DNA of 64,000 nt from Candidatus Zhuqueibacterota bacterium (GCA_014728115.1 WJME01000117.1:1-64000), one strand, 5' to 3'; shown: positions 37,248-46,252, numbered from the stretch's first letter. Translations and numbers: made by a program. Notes: generated by a model from the sequence alone, not told the origin.

Positions 37248-37589
37248 TCAGATCCCACACACGTTGTTCCGATCGACGAGCCTTGCTTGTTGTGCATCCT
37301 TTTGATAAATCTCATCATCAAAGCTTTTATTTTGCAGAACAAGAAAAAGGGCTTGCACAACATCATCTTGAGAATCCCTGTTCAGATGATATTCGACCCA
37401 CTTGTTGTCCTTGATATCAAAGATAAACCCGGCATTTCGCAAAATTGCCAGATGCTGCGACACTGTCGAAGTGGCCAATCCCAGGATTGCCCGAATTTCA
37501 CAAACACATAACGGCCTCACCTCGAGCATTTTTAAAATGCGCAGCCGGCTTTTGTCTGCGAGTGCTTTGAATAGATCTGTTTTTTTCAT
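37248..37589 (-). CDS. arsR: ArsR-family metalloid-responsive repressor
   Basis: A 113-residue winged-helix repressor (LFKALADKSRLRILKMLE, helix-turn-helix TSTVSQHLAILRNAG, wing KDNKWVEYHL). The metal-sensing motif PLCVCEIRAIL puts two cysteines at the site used by ArsR/SmtB sensors of arsenite. It ends ...NVCGI with another cysteine. The ATG at 37589 is preceded by GAGGG. It is the first gene of a seven-gene minus-strand operon and would release the operator when As(III) binds. Confidence 0.95.
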   Translation of the reverse strand: MKKTDLFKALADKSRLRILKMLEVRPLCVCEIRAILGLATSTVSQHLAILRNAGFIFDIKDNKWVEYHLNRDSQDDVVQALFLVLQNKSFDDEIYQKDAQQARLVDRNNVCGI

Positions 37590-37598
37590 CAACCCTCA

Positions 37599-37648
37599 GT
37601 ACATTTCGTTCAATGACGAAATGTACAATATTATTACTTCAATGTCAA
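37599..37648 (-). promoter_or_regulatory. ars operon promoter with overlapping palindromic operator
   Basis: On the minus strand, TTGACA (37648-37643) and TACATT (37625-37620) are 17 bases apart, a near-consensus sigma-70 promoter. The -10 hexamer lies inside a perfect 11-bp palindrome, GTACATTTCGT (37599-37609) and ACGAAATGTAC (37616-37626) with a six-base spacer. A repressor bound there would block polymerase directly, as expected for ArsR autoregulation. Confidence 0.85.
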
Positions 37649-37926
37649 GACGCTATTGGCAAGAGAATCAATTCCAAGACATTACAACTTTTTTTAGGGG
37701 AGCGTAAATAGCCTTAATTACCTGCTCAGAGTGCACCCGATAATATTTCCTTTTGACATTCATCTTTTTCATCAGACGAGATCCCGGTGATTTGACTGGA
37801 AGAATTTATTTGTGATTCAATGTCCACATGGTTATATTTTATGATTCTCGGTCGTCTTGGCAATTACTCTGTTCTTTCTTTTTGCTTGCTTGGGTGAAAA
37901 ATTGTGAATACCTTTATTTTATAGAG

Positions 37927-38006
37927 CCAGAAAAAATCTCTGGTTTTTCTTTTCTCTGTGACCCCGGTGGTTATCTTTAAGGATAGATAACATCTCTTTT
38001 AGACAA
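37927..38006. repeat. Repeat-rich part of the ars/methyltransferase intergenic region
   Basis: The 400 bases between the ars promoter and 38050 hold no gene. Visible are a small hairpin CCAGA...TCTGG followed by a T-run (37927-37948), a CTCTGTG-family copy TTTCTCTGTGACCCCGGTGG (37951-37970), and CTCTTTTAGACAA (37994-38006), which matches the element end CTATTTTGGACAA at 11 of 13 positions. No matching left end was found, so this may be a decayed element. Confidence 0.4.
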
Positions 38007-38049
38007 AAGTGATATGCTACACATTTTAAACCCTTAACCGCACCCCTTT

Positions 38050-38844
38050 ATGACAGATCAACCTGACAAGACTCACGAATACTGGTCCGAGATTGTCAAA
38101 AATCATGCGAGCTCGGTAGAGAGTTTATGGCGCCGGCATATGAACTGGTTGTATTGCGAACTAACACGACGATTGCTTGCCGGCCTCAAATTCCAACGGT
38201 TATTGAAAACCGATCTCTATGACGAGGCCGTGAGTCCGAATGGCCTGCTCGGCATACTGCCGGTCGATGCCCGTGAGGTCATTGGAATGGATTATGCCGA
38301 ACAAGTGGTTCGCAGGGCACAGTCCAACAATGTACCGAATATCCTGGTGACCGATATATTGGCCTCTGCGTTTCAGGATAACAGCTTTGACTGCGTTTTT
38401 TCCAATTCCACCCTGGATCATTTCAAGAGTCACAAGCTCCTCGAACAAAGCCTGCGGGAAATTTATCGTGTGCTCGAACCCGGTGGTCTGCTGCTCATTA
38501 CCCTGGACAATGCCGGGAATCCGCTTTTATTCCTCCGCAACTGGTTGCCTTATACCGTACTACAATATTTGGGCATCATCCCCTATTATATGGGAAAGAC
38601 CGTAAATCGAAAACAACTGCAAAGAATGCTCGAGCGGCTCGGATTTGAGGTCAAGGATCAGGTGCTGATGCTGCACGCCATGCGATTGATCGCCTTGAGA
38701 CTTGCGGCACGGGTGGTCAGATCGAATTCAGCAACCAAAGAAACTGACTATCTGGAAAGACTCAAGCCCTTTGAAAAGATGGCGAATTGGCCGACAAGAG
38801 ATTTGACAGGCCACTATGTGGCCATGACTGCCATAAAGAGGTGA
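38050..38844 (+). CDS. Class I SAM-dependent methyltransferase
   Basis: A 264-residue protein. A Rossmann-type SAM fold is visible: VIGMDYAEQVVRRAQ (acidic residue binding ribose), ILVTDILASAFQDNSFDCVFSNSTLDHF (motifs II-III), LREIYRVLEPGGLLLITLDN (post-motif). The usual motif I glycine loop is weak (GLLGILPVDAREV). Substrate unknown. Seven bases before the AsnB-like gene and the first of a run of five biosynthetic genes on the plus strand. Confidence 0.8.
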   Translation: MTDQPDKTHEYWSEIVKNHASSVESLWRRHMNWLYCELTRRLLAGLKFQRLLKTDLYDEAVSPNGLLGILPVDAREVIGMDYAEQVVRRAQSNNVPNILVTDILASAFQDNSFDCVFSNSTLDHFKSHKLLEQSLREIYRVLEPGGLLLITLDNAGNPLLFLRNWLPYTVLQYLGIIPYYMGKTVNRKQLQRMLERLGFEVKDQVLMLHAMRLIALRLAARVVRSNSATKETDYLERLKPFEKMANWPTRDLTGHYVAMTAIKR

Positions 38845-38850
38845 TACCCG

Positions 38851-40719
38851 ATGTGTGGAATCTGCGGCATGGTATTTCACGATGCCAATACCCAACCGGA
38901 TAAGGACCTGTTATCCGGCATGAATCAGACACTGGTGCATCGTGGACCTGACCAACAAGGCGTTTTTATTTCCTCCGGAATCGGTCTGGGAATTCAGAGA
39001 CTGGCAATAATCGATCTGAATACGGGAGATCAACCCATCCGCAGCGAGAACGGCAAGATCGTGGTCGTTTGCAATGGCGAGATTTACAACGCTCCCGAAT
39101 TGCGCGAGACACTCGCAGCAAAGGGACACGTCTTTAAATCGACCTCTGACGTGGAGGTGATCGTTCATCTCTATGAACAGGTTGGCCTGGCCTTTCTGGA
39201 TCATTTGCGCGGGATGTTTGCCTTTGCGTTATGGGACGCTCATCAAAAACAGTTAATTTTGGCAAGAGACCGGTTTGGGATCAAACCCCTCTATTATGCA
39301 TTGCTGCCCGATGCTCTATATTTTGCTTCCGAACAAAAAGCGCTCCTGGAAATCCCCGCACTGTCGCACAGAGTCGACACGAACGCTTTATCCGAGTTGA
39401 TTACCCTCGGCTTTGTCGCCTCTCCCAGGACGCTGTTCGCTGATATCCGGCGGTTACCCCATGCACATTATTTATTGTTTGATCGCGGCCAAATACAAAT
39501 CAAGCGCTACTGGTCTCTGAATCTTCTGCCGGATGAAAAATCAATTCCTGTCCATGACCTCGTCCGAATGATCGATGAAAAACTCTCAGAGTCTGTGCGC
39601 ATCCATACCCGTAGCGATGTGCCGGTTGCCGCCTGGTTGAGCGGGGGGTTGGATTCCAGTGCGATCGTTTCCTATATGCTCAGCGACCGCACGGCCCCTC
39701 TCGATGTCTATTCATTGAGTTATGAAGATAAATCGGTCGATGAATTCGACCATCAGCGCACGCTATTAGACTATTCTGAATATGCAATAAATCCCCGCAA
39801 GGTGGTCTGTCGGGACCGGGATTTCCAATTGTTTCCACAGGCAATCTGGCATTGTGAAGATCCGTTTACTGCAGCTGCTGAAGTCTCGAGACTCGTACTC
39901 GCCCGTGCCAGCGGAACAGACTATAAGGTGGTTCTCACCGGTGAAGGAGCAGATGAAGTGTTTGCCGGTTATCCATGGTATGCTGCGGAAAAGCGGTTAC
40001 GCTATTTCAATCTATTCCCTCTGTCCATCCGCCGTCTGGTCGCTCAGACACCCGGCTTGAAACAGCGTTTTCCCGGGGCAGCGCAGATCTTAGAGGGACC
40101 CGCTAAGATGGGGTACGCCAGATTTAGCCGGCTGATCGGTCCCATTCATGGTTATCCTCTTTTGCCCGGCCTGTTGTCCACTCGCTTACGCGAGGAAATG
40201 CAAAACAACTATGATCAACCCTTTGCACCGGAATACAGATCTGCCCTGCTCTCATTACAACACCTGGATATAAATTTGCGGCTCAGCGACTGTATTGTAC
40301 AACATCTGGACCGCATGACCATGGCCTGTTCTCTGGAAGCACGCGTACCCTTTTTGGATCACGAGTTTGTGGAACTCTGCACGCAAATCCCCCTTGCACA
40401 ACGATACCGCGTCGGCAAGGAAAAGTGGTTGTTAAGAGAAGCGGTCAGGAACAAAATCCCGGATGAGATCCGCATGCGCAAGAAATACAGCATGACCACG
40501 CCCTTTCAAAAATGGCTAAAGGGTGACCTGCCGGAATTTGCCCGGTTCATGTATTCACCCAAAATGATCGAAGAAAAGGGGTATTTTGATGCCAAAACCG
40601 TAAACGTGATGCTTAAAAATTATCGTGAAGGTAAAAATACCCATGCAAGGATCTTGATGGCGGTACTCGGGGTTCAGGTTTGGGATGAATTATTCATCCA
40701 GAGGAGAGCATTGCAATGA
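38851..40719 (+). CDS. asnB: Asparagine-synthetase-type glutamine amidotransferase
   Basis: A 622-residue two-domain enzyme. Residues 1-210: class II glutaminase starting MCGICGMVF, with Cys2 as nucleophile after Met removal and NGEIYN, RHRGPD-type loop HRGPDQQG. Residues about 240-end: AsnB synthetase domain with the ATP-pyrophosphatase loop SGGLDSSAIVSYML (near 264) and GEGADEVFAGYPWY. Such enzymes make asparagine or, in gene clusters, amidate other carboxylates (for example exosortase-associated amidotransferases). Placed between a methyltransferase and a Mur ligase, and overlapping the latter by four bases, a role in cluster-specific amide formation is more likely than housekeeping. Confidence 0.9.
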   Translation: MCGICGMVFHDANTQPDKDLLSGMNQTLVHRGPDQQGVFISSGIGLGIQRLAIIDLNTGDQPIRSENGKIVVVCNGEIYNAPELRETLAAKGHVFKSTSDVEVIVHLYEQVGLAFLDHLRGMFAFALWDAHQKQLILARDRFGIKPLYYALLPDALYFASEQKALLEIPALSHRVDTNALSELITLGFVASPRTLFADIRRLPHAHYLLFDRGQIQIKRYWSLNLLPDEKSIPVHDLVRMIDEKLSESVRIHTRSDVPVAAWLSGGLDSSAIVSYMLSDRTAPLDVYSLSYEDKSVDEFDHQRTLLDYSEYAINPRKVVCRDRDFQLFPQAIWHCEDPFTAAAEVSRLVLARASGTDYKVVLTGEGADEVFAGYPWYAAEKRLRYFNLFPLSIRRLVAQTPGLKQRFPGAAQILEGPAKMGYARFSRLIGPIHGYPLLPGLLSTRLREEMQNNYDQPFAPEYRSALLSLQHLDINLRLSDCIVQHLDRMTMACSLEARVPFLDHEFVELCTQIPLAQRYRVGKEKWLLREAVRNKIPDEIRMRKKYSMTTPFQKWLKGDLPEFARFMYSPKMIEEKGYFDAKTVNVMLKNYREGKNTHARILMAVLGVQVWDELFIQRRALQ

Positions 40720-41993
40720 TCCGTTATTCGTTATCCGACATGCTTTGGATGATGCGTTCACCGCTGGGACGTATACAGTTAAAAGAGGGTCTGTTTCAGT
40801 TTTTATTTCCGTTTTTCCGGTTTTTCGCGACGTATTATCGTCGCTTTTGGGTATCCGGTTGCCGCATCACGACGATTGTGGGCTCTTTTGGCAAAACGAC
40901 CACCACACGCGCCATTGCGGTCGCACTGGATATCCGCTTGAAGCAGATTACAGAACGAAATTCATTGAGTCATGTCGCCCGATCGGTGTTGCGGATCTCT
41001 CGCAGCTCGAATCGTGCGGTTATAGAAGTCGGCATCGAGAAAAAAGGAGAAATGCAAAACTATACCCGGCTTGTCCGTCCCGATGTGGTGGTCGTCACCT
41101 CTATTGGCAGTGAACACAACCGTTCGTTAGGTGATCTGCCGGGTACCCGCCATGAAAAAGCGGATATGGTACGGGCGCTTAGCGCGGAGGGATGGGCTGT
41201 TCTGAACGGTGACGATCCCAATGTCACATGGATGAAAACGCAATGTAACGGCAATGTTTTGTTTTACGGATTCGCTCCATCCAATGATGTCCGGATCCTC
41301 GAGCACCGAATCGATTGGCCCAGAGGGATGCGCGTTCGGATATCGCTGAATGGCAAGGACTATTTCATCCGGACCCGGTTATGGGGGGAACACATGGTTT
41401 ACCCGATCGCAGCAGCCGTGGCCACTGCCTCTATTTACAATATGGATATAGAGCAGGTCATCGACCGGCTTGCAACACTCGAACCCACCCAGGAGCGGCT
41501 TGCGGTTCAAAAGCTGGAGAACGAGATTTATCTACTCCGGGATGCATTCAAATCTTCGCCCGAAACCATTCACAGGGCATTAGATCTCGTAGAAAAGATA
41601 CCGGCAAAACGAAAAATGATTGTCCTCGGTGAAATTTCTGAACCACCAGGCAGTCAGGGCCCGATATATCGCAGAGTCGGGGAGCGGCTTGCCGGACTAT
41701 TCGAATATGTGGTGATCATTGGCAGTAACTTTCAACGTTACAGTACCGGTGCTGTGCATGCCGGCATGAAAAAAGAACAGCTGTATAATGCCGGCCGTAG
41801 CATCAAACTGGCCCTGCGGGCAATACAGGCCAAACTCGAACCCGGAGATGTGGTTCTGATCAAAGGCCGGTACGCCCAACGCATCGACCGTGTGGCCCTG
41901 GGCTTGATGGGGCGTCAAATCAAATGTATTCGTCAGTATTGTGATGTGCGCGCGCTCCATTGTGAAACCTGTCCCATGCTCGAAAACGGATGA
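40716..41993 (+). CDS. MurF-like Mur ligase
   Basis: A 425-residue ATP-dependent peptide ligase. After an unusual hydrophobic/aromatic N-terminal segment (FQFLFPFFRFFATYYRRFW, about 28-46) comes the P-loop GSFGKTTTTRAIA (54-66). The central domain shows IEVGIEKKGEMQNYTRLVRP, VVVTSIGSEHNRSLGDLPGT, HEKADM with the candidate carbamylated lysine, and WAVLNGDDPNV; the C-terminal domain shows DAFKSSPETIHRAL in place of DAYNANPDSMRAAL. It lacks the N-terminal UDP-sugar-binding domain of true MurF, so it probably adds an amino acid to another scaffold. Ends with a Cys-rich tail (HCETC). Confidence 0.85.
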   Translation: MIRYSLSDMLWMMRSPLGRIQLKEGLFQFLFPFFRFFATYYRRFWVSGCRITTIVGSFGKTTTTRAIAVALDIRLKQITERNSLSHVARSVLRISRSSNRAVIEVGIEKKGEMQNYTRLVRPDVVVVTSIGSEHNRSLGDLPGTRHEKADMVRALSAEGWAVLNGDDPNVTWMKTQCNGNVLFYGFAPSNDVRILEHRIDWPRGMRVRISLNGKDYFIRTRLWGEHMVYPIAAAVATASIYNMDIEQVIDRLATLEPTQERLAVQKLENEIYLLRDAFKSSPETIHRALDLVEKIPAKRKMIVLGEISEPPGSQGPIYRRVGERLAGLFEYVVIIGSNFQRYSTGAVHAGMKKEQLYNAGRSIKLALRAIQAKLEPGDVVLIKGRYAQRIDRVALGLMGRQIKCIRQYCDVRALHCETCPMLENG

Positions 41994-42003
41994 TCTCGAG
42001 AAC

Positions 42004-42214
42004 GTGTCCGGAATCGTGGATTAGAATTTTAAAATCAAAGCAAAGTCACCAAGACGCTAAGAAAAGAACAAGTGGTTTTCATATTCTATTCAATAATGGC
42101 TTGCATATTTAAACCCCAAAAAGCGTTTATTAAATTCTTTAATCATAAAAGCTATTCTTTGCGGCCTTGTGTCTTTGCGCGAGGTTTAATAGCGATTTTT
42201 TCTATTTTGGACAA
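42004..42214. mobile_element. MITE-like intergenic element, copy 1
   Basis: The 251-base gap between the Mur ligase and radical SAM genes contains a repeat with a right end CTATTTTGGACAA (42202-42214), the same as at 60872-60884. Inside, CAAAGTCACCAAGACGCTAAG (near 42048) and CTTTGCGGCCTTGTGTCTTTG (near 42156) are nearly inverted copies around about 90 AT-rich bases. The left end is poor (TGTCC at 42005). No protein is encoded, so it is non-autonomous or an insertion-like palindrome. Confidence 0.5.
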
Positions 42215-42244
42215 GAATGATTGACAACAGAATGTGAGGAAACC

Positions 42245-43336
42245 GTGATTTTTGACTATTTCGATCGCTACCTGGAACGTGTCCCTGTGCTTTACCCTTT
42301 TTATTTCAGGCATGCGGCCACATATAAACGCAACTATTGCCTGACCATGCATAAATTGGGGCTATTGAAACCCTGGTCTTTTGTGCAGTGGCTGGTCACC
42401 AACAAATGCAATTTCACCTGTCCGTTTTGCGAATCCTCATCCGGGAAACCCATGACCGATGAGCTGGACACCCGGGAAGCACGTCTTCTGCTCGATGATA
42501 TGGCGGACATGGGGGTCAAGAGAGTGATTTTTTCCGGCGGCGAACCTTTTATGCGGGATGACATTCTGGAATTGATCGACTATAGCGTGGCAAAAGGAAT
42601 AAAACCCGGCCTGGTGACGAATAGCTACTATATTCCGGAATTATGGGACGAGCTCAAGAAACACCGCTATTTTTTGCTGTTTACCAGCCTCGATGGCCCT
42701 CCCGGGGTTCATGAAAAGATCCGGGGGCGTCAGCATGCCTATGACCGCGTGATGACGGCTCTAGAGCTGTTCCATTCCATCAATACACCCTCGCGTCTGA
42801 TCAATACAGCGGTGCATCCGGACAATTTTGAATGGTTACCCCAACTTGCCGAATCTGTGATCAAATCTCACGCCACGGAATGGCGGTTGTCCCCCATCAC
42901 ATCGGTGGGTCGGGCAGCTGATCAACCCGACTATGCCCTGAGCGGTGATCAGCAAAAATCTCTGCTCGAATTCATGGTCAAAATCCGGAAAACCTTTCCC
43001 ACAGATCTGGGAGAATCGCATACCTATCTCAAACTTTTGGGGGGATACACCTTTGGCAAGCCGTTCTTTTGTGGTGCCGGGCTGACCCGCTGTGCGATCA
43101 TGGCCAACGGAGACGTACTCGCCTGCCAGCAGGTCTATGATCCGGCCTATTCCGAGGGCAATGTACGTGAAAGACCTTTTTCTGAAATCTGGAAACACGA
43201 ATTCAAATCCCTTCGGGGTCAACGCAGCTATGATTCGTGCAAAGGGTGCGAACACCTGTCCGCCTGCAGGTCTGGATGCTGGGCAGATATGGAAAATCAT
43301 GGTGTGTGCCAGAAACCGGCCTGGGAGAATCTCTGA
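42245..43336 (+). CDS. Radical SAM protein with SPASM domain
   Basis: A 363-residue enzyme starting at GTG (GAGGAA in front). The radical SAM cluster motif CNFTCPFC gives C55, C59 and C62; GGEPFMRDDI is the SAM-binding GGE segment. The C-terminal SPASM domain has CGAGLTRCAIMANGDVLACQ, then SCKGCEHLSACRSGCWADMENHGVC, enough cysteines for two extra iron-sulfur clusters. SPASM enzymes modify peptides (for example sactionine, quinone precursors) or act as anSME on sulfatases. It overlaps nothing and precedes the Fem/GNAT-like gene by two bases. A peptide substrate would fit the ligase and transferase neighbours. Confidence 0.9.
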   Translation: MIFDYFDRYLERVPVLYPFYFRHAATYKRNYCLTMHKLGLLKPWSFVQWLVTNKCNFTCPFCESSSGKPMTDELDTREARLLLDDMADMGVKRVIFSGGEPFMRDDILELIDYSVAKGIKPGLVTNSYYIPELWDELKKHRYFLLFTSLDGPPGVHEKIRGRQHAYDRVMTALELFHSINTPSRLINTAVHPDNFEWLPQLAESVIKSHATEWRLSPITSVGRAADQPDYALSGDQQKSLLEFMVKIRKTFPTDLGESHTYLKLLGGYTFGKPFFCGAGLTRCAIMANGDVLACQQVYDPAYSEGNVRERPFSEIWKHEFKSLRGQRSYDSCKGCEHLSACRSGCWADMENHGVCQKPAWENL

Positions 43337-43338
43337 CC

Positions 43339-44340
43339 ATGCCCATCTCTGAACCCTTACATCCGGTTCCCCTGACCATGACCGGTTTGGTCAAACGCCT
43401 CCTGTTATTGCCGCGGTCGATGCAGTTGACGCACCTGGTCTTTTCACATGGCGAGAATGCGGTTCATTATATCGGCGAAGGAGAAAGTACCGGATATTTG
43501 ACAGAATTGTTGGGAGAGTATCAGTCCCTGGAAAAGATTTCCTTACCGGAACTCTTGTTCAAAGGGTACAGATACCAAAACCGTATCGTGTTGCGACCCT
43601 TGATAGGCAAGAAAACAAGTGACCAGCGGACAGACGAACGAAGATCAGATGAACCAGATGCCCCTGTCGTTTTGGAGGTCAACCGCCTTTTGAGACGGTT
43701 CATACCTGCCCGTGTACCGGTCACCTTTTCATGGATTCGGCAAATTGCGCACCTGGATGATTATCGAAACCGTAAAAGCTATATCAATGGCGTATTCGGC
43801 CGCAAGGTAAGAAAGTATGGTTTCACGCACCGGGTAACGCAGGATAGCAAAGAGTTGAACCTCTTTTATCACAATGTGTATCTACCCTATATACAGTCCC
43901 GTTTCGGCCGCCAAAGCCACCCCCGCAGTCTAAAAATGCTGGACACACAGGTGCGTCATGGGTTTTTACTGCAGGTCTATGAGCAACAGCAATGTGTTGC
44001 TGCAGCGGTATGCCGGCGGATCCGCAGGCAGTTGATTGCCGTCGCCTTTGGGGTCGCACAGGATCATGATGACCATCTCAAGCGCGGTGCCTTGTCTGCG
44101 TGTTACTATTTTATATTTCAGCAGGCAGAACGTGAGGGGCTGGACAGTGTCGATCTGTTGCGCAGCCGTCCCCATAAAAATGACGGAGTATACGAACACA
44201 AGCGCCGTTGGGGAGCACACGCTTGTCGCGATCCCTGGCCACATACAGTGCTGGGAATCCTTCCTTCCGGAATCCTGCCTGCCCCCTTGCAAGGAGTGCT
44301 GGTCCATTCACAGCAAGGATTCACAGAGCTGTCTGCCTGA
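43339..44340 (+). CDS. Fem/GNAT-like aminoacyl- or acyltransferase
   Basis: About 333 residues, starting two bases after the radical SAM gene. The second half carries a GNAT-like segment: HNVYLPYIQSRFGRQSH, GFLLQVYEQQQCVAAAVC (strand before the acyl-CoA loop), and YYFIFQQAEREGLDSVDLLRS ending in GVYEHKRRWGA, which resembles the terminal GLYR.K..WG motif of FemAB-type transferases. These transfer aminoacyl (from tRNA) or acyl groups to peptides or polysaccharides. With a MurF-like ligase and amidotransferase nearby, a peptide-like surface product is suggested. Confidence 0.65.
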   Translation: MPISEPLHPVPLTMTGLVKRLLLLPRSMQLTHLVFSHGENAVHYIGEGESTGYLTELLGEYQSLEKISLPELLFKGYRYQNRIVLRPLIGKKTSDQRTDERRSDEPDAPVVLEVNRLLRRFIPARVPVTFSWIRQIAHLDDYRNRKSYINGVFGRKVRKYGFTHRVTQDSKELNLFYHNVYLPYIQSRFGRQSHPRSLKMLDTQVRHGFLLQVYEQQQCVAAAVCRRIRRQLIAVAFGVAQDHDDHLKRGALSACYYFIFQQAEREGLDSVDLLRSRPHKNDGVYEHKRRWGAHACRDPWPHTVLGILPSGILPAPLQGVLVHSQQGFTELSA

Positions 44341-44343
44341 TTG

Positions 44344-44481
44344 ATGAACAGGCCACCTCTGTTCCGGAATCCCCTGGCGATGATCAAGTCCGAATTCGAA
44401 CAGGCTTGTTTGCAATCGCAGAGTAATCATCTGTCGATTTCCAGCGGACGGACTGCAATGTTTTATTTGACGGAACAGGAA
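44344..44481 (+). pseudogene. 5' fragment of a DegT/DnrJ-type aminotransferase
   Basis: Three bases after the transferase stop a reading frame opens MNRPPLFRNPLAMIKSEFEQ, then NHLSISSGRTAMFYL, which follows the start of DegT/DnrJ/EryC1 aminotransferases (…PLF......SGTAAL..). After about 44481 the resemblance stops and the frame runs into the antisense of the neighbouring gene. I read it as a truncated gene left by a deletion or insertion; the intact cluster probably had a sixth gene here. Confidence 0.45.
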
Positions 44482-44551
44482 TACAGTTTTCCCGGCTGCT
44501 TTAGTATTATCCTCATTTTTTCAATAAATGCAGCACAGCATCGGTTTTGGA

Positions 44552-46252
44552 TCATCGCACGACCAGATTCATTCTGGCCAGTCCGGATACATCCTCGCCA
44601 TCACTGACCTGCCAGCTGAACTGATCCTGACCCGTATATCCTTTATCCGGTGTATAATAGCGGTCATTGCCGCGGCCGCTCAATTCACCATGCTCTGGCG
44701 GGGAAACAATGGTGATGGTATACGGACCGGGCCCACCATCGGGATCATCATACAAAAGCTGGATATAAACGGTCGAATCCGCTTTGACGACCATTTGTTT
44801 GTTTTCTGCCACAGGGGCAATATTTCCACGCGCTATTTCACTCGTTGTTTTCTGTTGTACAAGGGATCTTTGCAGCTCAGCGATCGACCTGTCCGTGCGC
44901 TGTACAAACACAGCGACCTCATTGCCAAATCCACTGGGTTTGTGCCACAAGATTTCGCCTTTGATCTGGGAGGTATGTTTGCCATATTCTGTCTTTCCGC
45001 TTATACAATCGATCCATTTCAGAGTATATTCCCCTTTACCGGTCAAGTGCAACCCCAGATTGCGGGTAGAGGCGGACGAGTAGGCGATATAATCGAATGG
45101 GTCTGCAGCCAGCACATACATGGTTTCGCCGGCAGCGAGCGAGTCAGCAGGATGCATCATATTAAAGGTCGTGGATTCAAAAAACGAATACAGAGTCTTA
45201 CAGTCCGTGAGCCATTCCGCAGGAGTGTCATCGATATTCATGCCCAATACCATGGAATAGGCACCGGCCATGGCAGCGGTCCAGTTTCTTTGGCGGATCT
45301 CGGTACGGTCATTGTTGGGCACACTGACATTGCCCTGCACCGCATCTTCGGACATGTTGAGGGAATAGCGGCCATTTGCCGTTTCCCAGGCCGTCAGCAT
45401 CCAGTCGTGCAGATCTCCGACAGTGGTGACCCGCTCGCGGGAGGTCTGGATGGCGAATTGATCGATATGCGGGTCTTCGGCATGATAAAAAATATTTCCG
45501 CCCAGTTGATGCGCAGCAATGACATGATCGTGATCATCCGCTTCCCTGACCGCCCTGGCGATTTGGGAGATATGCTGTCTCCAGTGTTGCCCTATCTCCT
45601 GCCCTTCTTCCATAACACACCAGACGAGATTTTTGTGGTGTTCAAAGCGGTTGACCAGGGTTTGCACGAAAGATTTTTCATCGGGATTCAAGTTTCCATC
45701 GGCATCCAGAGCCCAGCCGAACTGATCCGCGATTTTGATGGCATCATCATAGATGAAAAAATAGATAATGATGCCGTTTTCATCCATAAGCGAGAACCAC
45801 TCGTCCCATTGATCCAGAATCGCCGTATTCACGCCTCTCGCTGGATCCTGACCGATCCAGGGATTGTGTTTGTCATCGGGATAGACTTTGGGGTTATCCC
45901 GTGCACTCTTCCAGGCATCCCCTCCATGGGTGCGGACGGCGATCATATAGATACAGTTTCCTCCATGAGCTGCCAGTTTCTCGATCAGTTCTTCCTGATC
46001 GCCCTCACGCGTGCCATCCGGATTTCTATTACCCCGGTAGAGGAATCCTTCAGGATCACCGGGTCCGCAGATAAAGGCGGGATCAAGCCTGCCGTTGTTG
46101 TCATTATCACGATTGTAAACGAGCCAGGCCGGATTATGGGAATCCACAATGATTTGACCCGGCAAATAGACGGTGTCCTCATTTTTACCGCATCCTGCAA
46201 AAAAACTGCCGAGGATACAAAACAAACACAACAATTCGATTCGAGCCGGCAC
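44552..46252 (-). CDS. Lipoprotein with TIM-barrel glycoside-hydrolase-like and cadherin-like domains
   Basis: A 566-residue lipoprotein (lipobox FFAGC, cysteine at 21). Residues about 30-340 resemble a TIM barrel of the DUF4038/GH-A type: FLYRGNRNPDGT, NCIYMIAVRTHGGD, EWFSLMDENGIIIYFFIYDD, and NLVWCVMEEGQEIGQHW with candidate acid/base glutamates. About 355-450 look like the putative collagen-binding-type domain that follows such barrels (YVLAADPFDYIAYSSA ... GKGEYTLKWIDCISG). The last about 90 are a cadherin-like Ig module (NIAPVAENKQMVV ... TPDKGYTGQDQFSWQVSDGED). Probably a surface glycosidase or glycan-binding protein. Confidence 0.75.
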   Translation of the reverse strand: MPARIELLCLFCILGSFFAGCGKNEDTVYLPGQIIVDSHNPAWLVYNRDNDNNGRLDPAFICGPGDPEGFLYRGNRNPDGTREGDQEELIEKLAAHGGNCIYMIAVRTHGGDAWKSARDNPKVYPDDKHNPWIGQDPARGVNTAILDQWDEWFSLMDENGIIIYFFIYDDAIKIADQFGWALDADGNLNPDEKSFVQTLVNRFEHHKNLVWCVMEEGQEIGQHWRQHISQIARAVREADDHDHVIAAHQLGGNIFYHAEDPHIDQFAIQTSRERVTTVGDLHDWMLTAWETANGRYSLNMSEDAVQGNVSVPNNDRTEIRQRNWTAAMAGAYSMVLGMNIDDTPAEWLTDCKTLYSFFESTTFNMMHPADSLAAGETMYVLAADPFDYIAYSSASTRNLGLHLTGKGEYTLKWIDCISGKTEYGKHTSQIKGEILWHKPSGFGNEVAVFVQRTDRSIAELQRSLVQQKTTSEIARGNIAPVAENKQMVVKADSTVYIQLLYDDPDGGPGPYTITIVSPPEHGELSGRGNDRYYTPDKGYTGQDQFSWQVSDGEDVSGLARMNLVVR

